Positions 54,269-62,818 of a DNA stretch of 64,000 bases are shown here, piece after piece. The notes below the pieces were generated by a model. The model saw only the letters and a list, made by a program, of their open reading frames with translations. It searched no databases and was not told where the DNA came from. Within the stretch, counting starts at the first letter, position 1. Each line of letters starts with the position of its first letter. A program made the position numbers and the translations under genes. Origin of the DNA: Pelotomaculum isophthalicicum JI (GTDB lineage Bacteria > Bacillota > Desulfotomaculia > Desulfotomaculales > Pelotomaculaceae); NCBI RefSeq assembly GCF_029478095.1, contig NZ_JAKOAV010000006.1, positions 1 through 64,000 of the forward strand, given 5' to 3'.

Positions 54269-55106
54269 GAGAGTGTGGGCTGCTTTCCAGGGCAGCCATT
54301 TAGATCGCCCGCCCAAAGGCGAGATCTTGATCACTCCGGAAATCGTAAAAGAATTTCGCCGCCCCGACATCCAAACTGTTCTTGCTTATTTAAACACGGA
54401 TTTGGTGGTCCTGCCGATTGAGCAGCCTGAAATGAATTCATCTCTTTGGAGGACCTGGGCAAAAACCGGGTATTTCATTTTTGGCCTTATAACGGGTCCA
54501 ATAACATACCTCAACAGGAAACTGGGCTGGCTGGGGTTTAGCCGCCTGATGGTAAAGAAACCCTGGGAAGCCCGGGAGATCATGAGCAAAATTATTCAGA
54601 ACAGCGTCAGATCGGCCACTGCAGCCCTGGAAGCAGGCTGTGACGGAATTATTGCGGCGGATGACCTGGCTGGCGACCGGGGTCTCCTGATCTCCCCTTC
54701 TTACCTCGAAAAAAAGTATTTCCCTCTTATCGCCGAATTACTGCGGGGAATCGGCAGCCGGCACGTACCATGCGTCTTTCACTCGGATGGAATCATCATG
54801 GAACTTATTGTCCACCTCCGTAAAGCGGGATTTTGGGGAATTCACGGCCTGCAACCATCGGTGGGAATCGGAGCCGGCAGTTTTCGCGGGAAAGGCCTGG
54901 AGAACTGGGTTTTTTGGGGGAATTTCGAATTTGAAGGGCAGGCCGGACTAAAAAGTGACACTGAGGTAAAAAACGAGGTCCTCAACCTATTAAAAGAATG
55001 GGCCGGTTTCCCGGGCTATATTTTCGGTTCCTCGGGCGGACTGTACAAAGGGCTTTCCCCGAAAGCGATTAAAGCTGCTTACGATGTTATAACATCCTGG
55101 AGGTAG
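54252..55106 (+). CDS. UroD-family protein 3, lacking the HxC zinc motif
   Basis: 284 aa from ATG 54252, shorter than its neighbours. UroD fold signs include MMTGRKRVWAAFQGSHLDRP and IIAADDLAGDRGLLISP. The usual HxC...C motif is missing: the equivalent positions read FHSDGII and IFGSSGGLYKG. It may therefore methylate or demethylate without zinc, or serve as the substrate-specific partner. The two paralogues upstream keep the zinc motif, so the three are probably not redundant. Confidence 0.85.
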   Translation: MMTGRKRVWAAFQGSHLDRPPKGEILITPEIVKEFRRPDIQTVLAYLNTDLVVLPIEQPEMNSSLWRTWAKTGYFIFGLITGPITYLNRKLGWLGFSRLMVKKPWEAREIMSKIIQNSVRSATAALEAGCDGIIAADDLAGDRGLLISPSYLEKKYFPLIAELLRGIGSRHVPCVFHSDGIIMELIVHLRKAGFWGIHGLQPSVGIGAGSFRGKGLENWVFWGNFEFEGQAGLKSDTEVKNEVLNLLKEWAGFPGYIFGSSGGLYKGLSPKAIKAAYDVITSWR

Positions 55107-55113
55107 GTAAGAC

Positions 55114-56922
55114 ATGAGTAAAGGTTTTTACGAGGTGATATTCCAGCCGGAAGGGAAAACCGCTCTGGTTCAGGAGGGCTCCAGCCTCCTGCAGGCCGCC
55201 CGGGTGGCTGGACTACGCCTAGAGGCGCCTTGCGACGGCCTTTCAAAGTGCGGGAAATGCAGGCTTAGGGCAAGCGGCAGTTTAAACGCCCCTGAAGAGA
55301 AAGAATTGGAGCAGTTGGGCGCGCTGGCAGATGAAGGAATCAGATTAGCCTGTCAGGCCAGAGTTTTCGGGCCTGCCCAAGTAGATCTGCTGAAAAGCAA
55401 GGAGGAAACTTTCGAGACCGTCACGGACGGACAAAACAAAGGGGGAAAGATTAACCCCCTGATCAGAAAGCTCGTTCTTCCACCCCATAAAATAGGGGAA
55501 GAAAGAAAGACCCTTTGGGAGACCCTTGACTTGAGTCACGCGAAGCATATTTCTCCGGAACGGTTGCCCGTCTTCTTGCGGGCTCTGGCACAGGAACATC
55601 TGACGGAGCGCAACTATTCGGAAGCTATTGTGCGAAACAACATACTCCTGGACCTGCGTTACCGCCGGGGGAAAAAATGCCTTGGAATAGCCCTGGACAT
55701 TGGGACTACCAGTATTGTAGCCGAACTGACGGATCTGGAATCCGGGGAACACCTCGGAACGTGTTCTAGCCTTAATCCACAAATAGCTTTCGGCGGAGAC
55801 GTTCTGACCCGGATTTCTTACGCGACAAGCCAGGCCGGCGGGGCTCAAATCCTCCAATCAGAAGTGGTCAAAGGGATCAATAAACTTATTGAATCTCTTT
55901 GCGGCACTCAGAAAGTTACCTGCGGGGAAATTTACGAAATTGTTGTGGCAGCCAACACAACGATGCTTCATCTACTTTTGGGTGTCAATCCCCGCTCCCT
56001 GGCCATCGCGCCATATCGGCCCGTCTTTATCGATCAATTGGAAGTCAGTCCCGGTCCTCTTGGTATCAAAATCGCTCCCGGCGGGGTGGTAACCCTCCTC
56101 CCCTCAGCTTCTGCCTTCGTCGGTTCCGACATCGTCGCGGGTCTGTTGGCCACTGACTTTCACCATTTCCAGAAACCTTCTTTATTTATTGATATTGGCA
56201 CTAACGGGGAAATCGTCGCCCTCAAAGACGGTCTTCTCGCCGGCACCTCTTCCGCCGCCGGTCCCGCCTTGGAGGGAATGAACATTTCTCATGGGTGCCG
56301 GGCTGAGGGTGGAGCTATTGAAGCTGTTTCGATTTTCGATGAGGGAGATGTGCATCTCAAGACTATTGGCAATGCTACTCCTATCGGCCTTTGCGGCAGC
56401 GGCCTGATAGACCTGGTGGGTGAACTGGTACGGGTTGGGGTCATTGAGCCAAGTGGCCGGTTTAGTAAAAATGAGCGCATACCGGCGGCGTTAGCAGGCC
56501 GCTTGGTGGAATTCCAGGGTCAGCGGGCTTTTCTTGTTTCGGAAGATGGGCAGGTTTTCCTGACTCAAAAAGATATCCGGCAAGTCCAATTGGCCAAAGG
56601 CGCCATCGCAACCGGTATCGCCTTGCTGTTAAAAGAATTGAACCTCAGTTGTCAGGAGGTCCAACAAGTTTTAGTAGCGGGAGCTTTCGGGTATCATCTA
56701 AAACCTGCCTCTTTGTCGGCTATAGGTTTATTGCCCGCCGAGATGCGGGACAAAATAATTTTTGTCGGCAACACCGCCAAAGAAGGAGCCAAGAATGTAC
56801 TAATTAACAGAGACGCTACCCGGGAGGTCCAGGACATTTGCCAAAGGATAAAAATTAAAGAGTTGTCTTTCCTGCCCGAGTTCCAGGACTATTTTGTTCA
56901 GCAACTGGTCTTTCCTGTCTAA
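55114..56922 (+). CDS. Corrinoid activation/reactivation protein (RACE, DUF4445) with [2Fe-2S] domain
   Basis: 602 aa from ATG 55114 (GGAGG). Residues 1-95 are a ferredoxin-like [2Fe-2S] domain: CDGLSKCGKC, then LACQA (Cx5Cx2C...C). Next come a linker and an ASKHA-type ATPase domain with ALDIGTTSIVAELTDL, FIDIGTNGEIVAL and LVAGAFGYHLKP. RACE proteins reduce Co(II) to Co(I) at the cost of ATP to rescue inactive corrinoid proteins. This is the last gene of the corrinoid operon. Confidence 0.92.
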   Translation: MSKGFYEVIFQPEGKTALVQEGSSLLQAARVAGLRLEAPCDGLSKCGKCRLRASGSLNAPEEKELEQLGALADEGIRLACQARVFGPAQVDLLKSKEETFETVTDGQNKGGKINPLIRKLVLPPHKIGEERKTLWETLDLSHAKHISPERLPVFLRALAQEHLTERNYSEAIVRNNILLDLRYRRGKKCLGIALDIGTTSIVAELTDLESGEHLGTCSSLNPQIAFGGDVLTRISYATSQAGGAQILQSEVVKGINKLIESLCGTQKVTCGEIYEIVVAANTTMLHLLLGVNPRSLAIAPYRPVFIDQLEVSPGPLGIKIAPGGVVTLLPSASAFVGSDIVAGLLATDFHHFQKPSLFIDIGTNGEIVALKDGLLAGTSSAAGPALEGMNISHGCRAEGGAIEAVSIFDEGDVHLKTIGNATPIGLCGSGLIDLVGELVRVGVIEPSGRFSKNERIPAALAGRLVEFQGQRAFLVSEDGQVFLTQKDIRQVQLAKGAIATGIALLLKELNLSCQEVQQVLVAGAFGYHLKPASLSAIGLLPAEMRDKIIFVGNTAKEGAKNVLINRDATREVQDICQRIKIKELSFLPEFQDYFVQQLVFPV

Positions 56923-57000
56923 TCTTTGCAAATCCGAACAAATCGCATTCGGCGACCTTTAGGCATACAACGCGGCTCATGTTCGGCCCTGTAAACGATA

Positions 57001-57206
57001 AAGAAGGACCTGGCACTTGCTGACCAGGTCCTTTCCTTTGTGTGAATATTTATGAAGTATTCGCAACATGTTTGCATAAAATATGGTGCAGTTTATTTTA
57101 CTAAACTAATTTAAGGAGTTATAGAATGCAAAAAGAGGAGTTCTACTTTAAAGCTATATCCTTTAAAAAACTTAACTTCTTTTTAAATGTTGCGCTAATA
57201 AAAATA
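57001..57206. repeat. Scar: flanks of the hydrogenase operon without the operon
   Basis: 57001-57142 resembles 41163-41308, with the terminator hairpin, the spacer, and the start ATGCAAAAAGAGGAGTT of the small-subunit gene. It is followed at once by 57145-57206, which resembles 43660-43721, the region just after the large-subunit stop. Over 2.3 kb of hydrogenase genes is missing in between. The similarity is high but not perfect, so it is an older duplicate. Confidence 0.85.
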
Positions 57207-57207
57207 A

Positions 57208-57241
57208 ATGAGGCCTGGATAAAGTTTTACTCAGGCCTCAT
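57208..57241. terminator. Bidirectional terminator
   Basis: A 10-bp perfect stem (57208-57217 with 57232-57241) between the RACE gene (plus) and fdhD (minus), with T-rich sequence on both sides. Confidence 0.72.
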
Positions 57242-57271
57242 TACCTTATTTTGGACATATAATCTTCAGTA

Positions 57272-58075
57272 TTACATAATCACCTTTTCGGGATGGCTGT
57301 AGACATTCATCTTCTCACCACGGGCAAATCCCACTAAAGCAATGCCGAACTCGTCGGCTAAATCCACCGCCAGGCTGGTGGGCGCGGCGCGTGACACTAC
57401 TATGGGTATACCGCTGTGGCCGGCTTTAATAAGAATCTCCGAAGACACACGCCCGCTCAGCAGCAAACACTTGTCATCAGGCGCCAAATGGTTCAATAAG
57501 GCATAACCTAAAACCTTGTCCACAGCATTGTGGCGGCCGATGTCGTCGAACATGCACAGCAACTTTGTATCATCGCCCATAGCCGCGCTATGCACACCGT
57601 GAGTCTTGCTGTAGGTTTCAGATCCATATTCCAGTCCACCGATCAAATGTAACAGATGAGAGGCGGCAAACTGCTTGGTGGACTTTACCGGCTCCATTTG
57701 TGTAACATCATTGACGAAGTACAGGCATGCCCGCCCCTTGCCGCAGCAACTGGCAATTTGCCGCTTCAAAAATGTCTCGGTTTGCTTCACCGGCGCAGTA
57801 GTTTCCACCCACATCAAACCATCATCTTCATTAAAGGTAATATCCTTTATATCAGAATATTTTTTGACTATTCCTTCGTTGATTAAAAAACCTATCGCCA
57901 ATTCTTTAAACGCGCCTGAAGAACAGATTAAAGTAGCCAGTTCATTATCATTTACATATACTGTCAGCGGTATTTCATCAACAATAAAGTCGTGGCCAGG
58001 CTTTACCTTACCTTGATTATAGGTGACTATTCCCCGTTCCTGATAGAGAGATTTTTGAGACACTCTGCCATCCAC
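57272..58075 (-). CDS. fdhD: FdhD, formate dehydrogenase accessory sulfurtransferase
   Basis: 267 aa. The reactive loop SCCGKGRAC holds the CxxC-like cysteines that receive sulfur from a cysteine desulfurase and hand it to the Mo of a formate dehydrogenase. THGVHSAAM, DIGRHNAVDKVLGYAL and SGRVSSEILIKAGHSGI are diagnostic. It is close to the Mo-oxidoreductase gene and to iscS, which makes both its sulfur source and its client plausible here. Confidence 0.95.
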   Translation of the reverse strand: MDGRVSQKSLYQERGIVTYNQGKVKPGHDFIVDEIPLTVYVNDNELATLICSSGAFKELAIGFLINEGIVKKYSDIKDITFNEDDGLMWVETTAPVKQTETFLKRQIASCCGKGRACLYFVNDVTQMEPVKSTKQFAASHLLHLIGGLEYGSETYSKTHGVHSAAMGDDTKLLCMFDDIGRHNAVDKVLGYALLNHLAPDDKCLLLSGRVSSEILIKAGHSGIPIVVSRAAPTSLAVDLADEFGIALVGFARGEKMNVYSHPEKVIM

Positions 58076-58102
58076 TCCTTACTTTATTATCAATAAAAAA
58101 TT

Positions 58103-58420
58103 TCAGATGCAACCTCTCGGTTTCGGCAGGCCGGCCAGCTTGCAGGCTCCCTTGGCGGGCCCCGCGGGGAACAGCTGGTATATCCGCTTCAAAGTACAGC
58201 CGGCCTCTTTGCAAAGCGTGGATAAATTCGGGGCAACCTCGTTTAACTCATAATAATTACGAAGGAATGCGATCACCCGCCAGTGCTCCTCGTTTAGCTC
58301 ATCGATCCCCTCAGAAGCGGCTAAACTTCTGGCAATATCTTCACTCCAAGAGGCTGGGTCCAAAAGAAATCCATCCTCGTCAATTTCCACCATTACACCG
58401 TTTAACTCAAGTACGGACAT
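58103..58420 (-). CDS. dsrC: DsrC/TusE-family sulfur relay protein (copy 2)
   Basis: 105 aa from ATG 58420 (GGAGG eight bases upstream), a close paralogue of the 19-kb copy: EIDEDGFLLDPASWSEDIAR, HWRVIAFLRNYYEL, LFPAGPAKGACKLAG and the end PKPRGCI. Both redox cysteines are present. It lies 28 bp before fdhD in the same direction, so the two may share a transcript. Confidence 0.92.
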   Translation of the reverse strand: MSVLELNGVMVEIDEDGFLLDPASWSEDIARSLAASEGIDELNEEHWRVIAFLRNYYELNEVAPNLSTLCKEAGCTLKRIYQLFPAGPAKGACKLAGLPKPRGCI

Positions 58421-58441
58421 ATATTCTACCTCCATCAACAA

Positions 58442-58762
58442 GGTACGTACAATTCTATTCCCCCAGTTTAACTATTACGGGCGTAGGCGCCACACCCCCT
58501 TCACGCCCAATATCCTAAAATATATAGGCCAATGGGTTACTTCACAGAATTTTCTGAACCAATTTTTCATAATAAAACATTAACGATACCATAAAAGATA
58601 ATCCCGTATCTATATTATATATTATATTATAAGATCCTTTTTTAAATGGTTATAGATAATTCAACTCTACATTATAACTATCCAGGAGACTGGAACCCCT
58701 GGATTCATCTTGCTTTAGCAATTGCTTAGTATAACCGGGTATCATCTAATTTTTTTACCTTA
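58442..58762. other. AT-rich intergenic region
   Basis: 320 bp between the second dsrC gene and the iscS stop. I see no gene, riboswitch or clear repeat. The dsrC-fdhD promoter presumably lies here. Confidence 0.5.
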
Positions 58763-59980
58763 TCAGCAATAACTCTGTAAATTTCCGGGATCTTTAATAT
58801 TTTTGTTATAGTCAATTTCCTCGCTTAAAGGTGACATGGACCGAAATCTTTCAACAATAGGCCCCATGGCCTCCAGGAAGTAATCCACGTCTTCTTCGGT
58901 ATTACCCGCGCCCAGGGTTAAACGGATAGAACCGTGGGCAATCTCGTGCGGAATGCCCATTGACAAAAGCACGTGTGAAGGTTCCAAGGAACCTGAGGCG
59001 CAAGCCGATCCGGTAGAAGCCGCGATACCTTTCATATCCAGGCTCAACAGCACCGACTCGCCTTCGATATATTCAAAAACAAAACTGGCATGGTTTGGCA
59101 GGCGAATGGTGGGGTGACCGGTTAATCTAACATGACTGAACCGTTTTGTCACCTCTCCGATTAATTTATCGCGTAAAGTCAACAACCGTTTATTTTCAGC
59201 TTCCATATTTTCCATAGCCAGTTCGGCCGCCTTGCCCAGACCCACAATACCAGGCACGTTTTCAGTACCTGCCCGGCGCAGGCGTTCCTGCGCGCCCCCA
59301 TGGAAAAGCGTCGGCCTCCATCGTGTTCCCTTGCGGACATAAAGCGCGCCGATACCTTTGGGACCGTATATTTTATGTCCTGAGACAGTCAACAAGTCAA
59401 TCCCCAGATCATCCACATTCACCGGGATTTTCCCAAGACTCTGGACCGCGTCGACATGAAAAATTATACCGCGATCCTTCACTACTTTACCAATCTCGGC
59501 AATTGGCATGATCGTGCCGACTTCGTTATTGGCATGCATGATACTGATTAAAATTGTTTTATCTGTTATGGCTTTTTCCACATCATCAACATTTACCATC
59601 CCGTATTGATCCACGGGAAGCACCGTGACGCTAAAACCCTGTTTGGCCAACGCCTTTACAGCGTTAAGCGCCGCGTGATGTTCCACCGCACTGGTTATTA
59701 CGTGGTTTCCCCTCTTGATATTAGTTAAAGCCGCTCCATGGATCGCCATATTATCCGATTCTGTGCCGCCGCTTGTAAATATAATTTCTTCTGATTTCGC
59801 GCCAATGGCCTTGGCCACTTTTTCGCGTGATTCATCCAAGGCTTTGCGGGCGATTTGTCCGAAATAGTGCAGGCTGGAAGGGTTGCCATAATTATGTTCA
59901 GTCATGAAACGGTATACTTCCTCCGCCACCAGAGGGTGGACAGGTGTAGTAGCACTATGGTCAAAATAAACTCTTCGCAT
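58763..59980 (-). CDS. iscS: Cysteine desulfurase IscS/NifS
   Basis: About 405 aa from ATG 59980 (GGGGGAT). VYFDHSATTPVHP, TSGGTESDN, AVEHHAALN, the PLP lysine in VSGHKIYGPKGIGAL and the catalytic Cys in STGSACASGSLEPSHVLL are all present. It transfers cysteine sulfur to IscU, TusA-type and other acceptors. It is the only complete IscS-type gene in the window and lies far from iscU (23.5 kb). A palindromic promoter operator precedes it. Confidence 0.94.
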   Translation of the reverse strand: MRRVYFDHSATTPVHPLVAEEVYRFMTEHNYGNPSSLHYFGQIARKALDESREKVAKAIGAKSEEIIFTSGGTESDNMAIHGAALTNIKRGNHVITSAVEHHAALNAVKALAKQGFSVTVLPVDQYGMVNVDDVEKAITDKTILISIMHANNEVGTIMPIAEIGKVVKDRGIIFHVDAVQSLGKIPVNVDDLGIDLLTVSGHKIYGPKGIGALYVRKGTRWRPTLFHGGAQERLRRAGTENVPGIVGLGKAAELAMENMEAENKRLLTLRDKLIGEVTKRFSHVRLTGHPTIRLPNHASFVFEYIEGESVLLSLDMKGIAASTGSACASGSLEPSHVLLSMGIPHEIAHGSIRLTLGAGNTEEDVDYFLEAMGPIVERFRSMSPLSEEIDYNKNIKDPGNLQSYC

Positions 59981-60035
59981 AATTGTATCCCCCATAATAT
60001 TACCTCATTTCATAGTTAACCACTATACTTTTAAA

Positions 60036-60067
60036 ATTATACTAGCACAACGCTAGTATATTGTCAA
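60036..60067 (-). promoter_or_regulatory. iscS promoter with overlapping palindromic operator
   Basis: On the minus strand TTGACA (plus 60062-60067) and TATAAT (plus 60036-60041) are 20 bases apart. Between and over them lies a perfect 9-bp inverted repeat (60038-60046 with 60052-60060; TATACTAGC-GCTAGTATA). Rrf2/IscR sites have ATACT...AGTAT ends, so the Rrf2 regulator at 23 kb is the obvious candidate. Confidence 0.72.
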
Positions 60068-60109
60068 TCAGATCAAGAAGGCCTTAAATAGCATGTTTTA
60101 TATCATCAG

Positions 60110-60138
60110 TTGACAAAAAAATAATATTATCATATTAT
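60110..60138 (+). promoter_or_regulatory. SigA-type promoter of the metX leader
   Basis: TTGACA (60110-60115), a 17-bp spacer and TATTAT (60133-60138). It lies just upstream of the SAM riboswitch, so the transcript starts near 60145. Confidence 0.75.
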
Positions 60139-60170
60139 TTAAATTAAGTTTATATATATTATACACTTAA

Positions 60171-60286
60171 TCTTCTTATCAAGAGAAGGGGAGGGCAGGA
60201 CCCGAGGAACCTTCGGCAACCTTCAAGCCTTTTGGTTTGAGATGGTGCCAATTTCCGCCGGAAGCACCGGAAAGATGAGAAGAAGA
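60171..60286 (+). promoter_or_regulatory. SAM-I (S-box) riboswitch
   Basis: The P1 arms TCTTCT (60171) and AGAAGA (60281) enclose the S-box core: TATCAAGAG, GAGGGCAGGACCC, CGGCAACC, GGTGCCAATTTCCG and AAAGATGAGA. It controls the metX-metW genes below, which fits its usual targets. Confidence 0.93.
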
Positions 60287-60295
60287 GGCTGTCTC

Positions 60296-60330
60296 AAAGA
60301 CCCTTTTCTTCATGAAGAGGGTCTTTAATT
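60296..60330 (+). terminator. SAM-riboswitch expression-platform terminator
   Basis: AAAGACCC (60296-60303) pairs with GGGTCTTT (60319-60326), with further pairing inside (CTTC/GAAG), just before metX. SAM binding should favour this terminator and switch metX off. Confidence 0.82.
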
Positions 60331-60358
60331 TCTTAGGAGCCTCAAGGAGGTTATATAT

Positions 60359-61567
60359 ATGGTCAATCCTATTAAAGAAGAGTTAAATGTTCAGGCATCG
60401 AACCCGTTACCGGCGGATACTGTTGGCTGGACAGTCCCGCACAGGGCGCGGCTTGCAGATGTGAACAACCCGCTCCCCCTTGATTGCGGGGAAGAAATAA
60501 CCCCTGTTGAGGTGGAATACGAGACTTACGGCAAACTTAATGAAGCGCGCAACAATGCCATACTTATCCTTCACGCCCTTTCGGGCGATGCCCACGCGGC
60601 CGGTAGAAGCGCCAAGGCGGATGAATTGAACCGCCCGTGGCAAAAGAATCGCCCCGGCTGGTGGGACCGCATGATCGGGCCCGGGAAATCCTTCGACACT
60701 AACAAATACTTTGTTATATGTTCCAATATCCTGGGAAGTTGTTATGGAACAACAGGGCCGTCCAGCGCCAACCCGGAAACCGGTCAGCCGTACGGCCTCG
60801 CATTTCCGGTTGTCACAGTGGGAGATTGGGTCAGACTTCAGGAAAGGTTAATCAGTCATCTCGGCATTAAACGTTTGCGCGCCGTGGCGGGTGGTTCCCT
60901 GGGCGGACAGCAAGCCCTGGAGTGGGCACTGGCTTATCCCGGCCGCGTAGAGTCGGCCATCGTCATTGCCTCGTCAACCCGCTTGAGCGCTCAGGGGCTG
61001 GCATTTAACGCCGTGGCCCGGCACGCCGTTACAACCGATCCCAATTTTCAAGAAGGCAACTATTATCATGACGCGGCGCCCGACCGGGGACTTGCGGCCG
61101 CCCGGATGCTGGCCCATATAACCTACCTTTCGGAAATTTCCATGAGCAGGAAATTCGGGCGCAAATATCGCAACGGGGACGGACCGGGATTTCATCTTGG
61201 TGTGGATTTCGAAGTCGAGGGGTACCTTCAACATCAGGGCAACAGCTTTGTAGACCGGTTTGACGCCAACAGCTACTTGTACATAACACGCGCGATGGAT
61301 TACTATGACGCTTCAAGCTGGGGTGATGGAGACATTGATCAAGCGTGCCGCAGGATTGAGAGCAGGGTGCTGTTAGTCTCATTTTCTTCCGACTGGCTCT
61401 ACCCGCCGGAACAAATGAAAGAGCTGGCGATAGCCTTGAGCCGTTGCAGAAAACACGTCAGCTACGCTAATATTCAGTCATCGTATGGCCATGACGCTTT
61501 CCTTCTGGAGGTCGAGAAGTTATCCCAACTGGTCCGTGGTTTCTTGAAAGTGAGGGGTGTTGAGTGA
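60359..61567 (+). CDS. metX: Homoserine O-acetyltransferase MetX
   Basis: 402 aa, alpha/beta-hydrolase fold. The nucleophile is Ser in AVAGGSLGGQQALEWA (about residue 180). GHDAFLLE near the C-terminus carries the catalytic His/Asp region. It makes O-acetylhomoserine, the substrate of MetY-like enzymes (24 kb) in direct sulfhydrylation. It is under SAM-riboswitch control. The stop overlaps metW by 4 bp. Confidence 0.95.
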   Translation: MVNPIKEELNVQASNPLPADTVGWTVPHRARLADVNNPLPLDCGEEITPVEVEYETYGKLNEARNNAILILHALSGDAHAAGRSAKADELNRPWQKNRPGWWDRMIGPGKSFDTNKYFVICSNILGSCYGTTGPSSANPETGQPYGLAFPVVTVGDWVRLQERLISHLGIKRLRAVAGGSLGGQQALEWALAYPGRVESAIVIASSTRLSAQGLAFNAVARHAVTTDPNFQEGNYYHDAAPDRGLAAARMLAHITYLSEISMSRKFGRKYRNGDGPGFHLGVDFEVEGYLQHQGNSFVDRFDANSYLYITRAMDYYDASSWGDGDIDQACRRIESRVLLVSFSSDWLYPPEQMKELAIALSRCRKHVSYANIQSSYGHDAFLLEVEKLSQLVRGFLKVRGVE

Positions 61568-62214
61568 CAAGAAAAAGAAGGAGCCGCTTTGATCATGACG
61601 TCATATGCGGTCTTGTCAATGAAGGTTCTTCCGTACTCGACCTGGGCTGCGGAAACGGTGAACTTCTGATAAAACTAATCGAAAGCAAAAATGTGCATGG
61701 TTTAGGGATAGAAAAAGATATTGATCAAGTGGCAAAAACCATAACTAAAGGAGTGCCGGTCCTGCATATGGATCTCGACGAAGGGCTAACCGGGTTGCCT
61801 GACAGTTCTTTTGATTTTGTTATCTTGGAAAAAACTCTTCAGGCGGTAAAAAAACCTCTTTTCGTCCTTGACGAAATGCTTCGGGTGGGCGGTTCGGGCA
61901 TCGTCAGCTTCCCTAATTTCGGATACCGGCAGGTCGTTGACTCGCTTGTTACAACCGGCCGGATGCCGGTGACATCAACCCTGCCCTACCAATGGTATGA
62001 TACTCCGAACATACACCTGTTTACGGCAAATGACTTCCTTGACTGGACCCGCGCAAATCATGTCACTGTGGAACATGGTTTGTTCTGGGTGGATGAGGCA
62101 ATAATCCCCTTTGAAGAAGGTGACGCGTCTGAAGCCAGCGAAGTTTTATTTGTTGTAAAAAGATTTGACGCGCACATAGAAAACCTCCCCGAGGGGAGGC
62201 TGGAAGCAAAATGA
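61564..62214 (+). CDS. metW: MetW, methionine biosynthesis AdoMet-binding protein
   Basis: 216 aa from GTG 61564. VLDLGCGNGELLIKL is the AdoMet motif I, and FPNFGYRQV and LPYQWYDTPNIHLFT are typical MetW segments. MetW acts with MetX in making O-acyl homoserine or regulating it. The 4-bp overlap shows coupling to metX. Confidence 0.92.
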   Translation: MTRKRRSRFDHDVICGLVNEGSSVLDLGCGNGELLIKLIESKNVHGLGIEKDIDQVAKTITKGVPVLHMDLDEGLTGLPDSSFDFVILEKTLQAVKKPLFVLDEMLRVGGSGIVSFPNFGYRQVVDSLVTTGRMPVTSTLPYQWYDTPNIHLFTANDFLDWTRANHVTVEHGLFWVDEAIIPFEEGDASEASEVLFVVKRFDAHIENLPEGRLEAK

Positions 62215-62230
62215 TGTAAAGAAGGTATTT

Positions 62231-62818
62231 TTACTCATGACCGCGCATCTCAAAACCTTGTCCTTTAGGACTCTGCTCCATCCTTTGCAGCATTTTATCA
62301 GCTTGCTCCTGGGTCATTTTGCCATCTGTCACCGCCTGGGAAATCTCGGCTTTCTTTAATTCGAGCATCTTTTGATAGAATTGATCCATGGTCATGCCTT
62401 GCCCGGTAACAATATCCTGAATTTTTTTACCTGCTTGCATTTCGGTTTTAAGCTGCTCTGTAGTAATGCCCAGCGCACTCGCCATGCCGTCAAGGTTGCG
62501 GCCTTTCCCTTCAAGACCTTTCTTACCGTTCAGGAAGCCGAGCCTACCCAAGCCAAAATCTTTACCGGCGGCAATCTTGTCGGCTTGCGCTTGAGTGATT
62601 TTACCTTGTTGAACTGCTTCGTCGAGCATTTGTTTTTTAGTGGTGTCCAGGGCTGTCGTTACCTGGTCCTGAGTTATACCAAGATTCGTTGCCAGTTTCG
62701 ATACCCCGCTCCTAAGAGCAGGGCTCGCATCGAGGACTAAGCCGGTCTTGAAAGTCCCCTGGTTAGCTTGTCCGTTATGGTTTATGTTATCCCTTAATTC
62801 GGTTTCGGTGATTGCCTT
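62231..62818 (-). pseudogene. DUF2680-like protein, 5' end lost
   Basis: The readable frame extends from a TGA at 62819-62821 down to 62231. It holds repeats of the form LGITQDQVTTALDTTKKQML, ITQAQADKIAAGK, and TMDQFYQKMLELKKAEI. These are DUF2680-like helical repeats. No ATG or signal peptide begins the upstream part; the first ATG inside is at 62629. Relatives are exported proteins with a signal peptide, which is absent here. It is probably a 5'-truncated gene joined by deletion to the end of the SCP gene. Confidence 0.55.

Noticed and set aside
52131-55106. UroD genes considered as true uroporphyrinogen decarboxylases (hemE)
   Set aside because: They sit in an operon with a corrinoid protein and RACE, two carry the HxC...C zinc motif of methyltransferases, and none has the context of heme synthesis.
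57126-57302. Short ORF starting at the scar's ATGCAAAAAGAGGAG
   Set aside because: It is the start of a deleted hydrogenase gene running into the 3' flank and then into fdhD on the other strand, not a real product.
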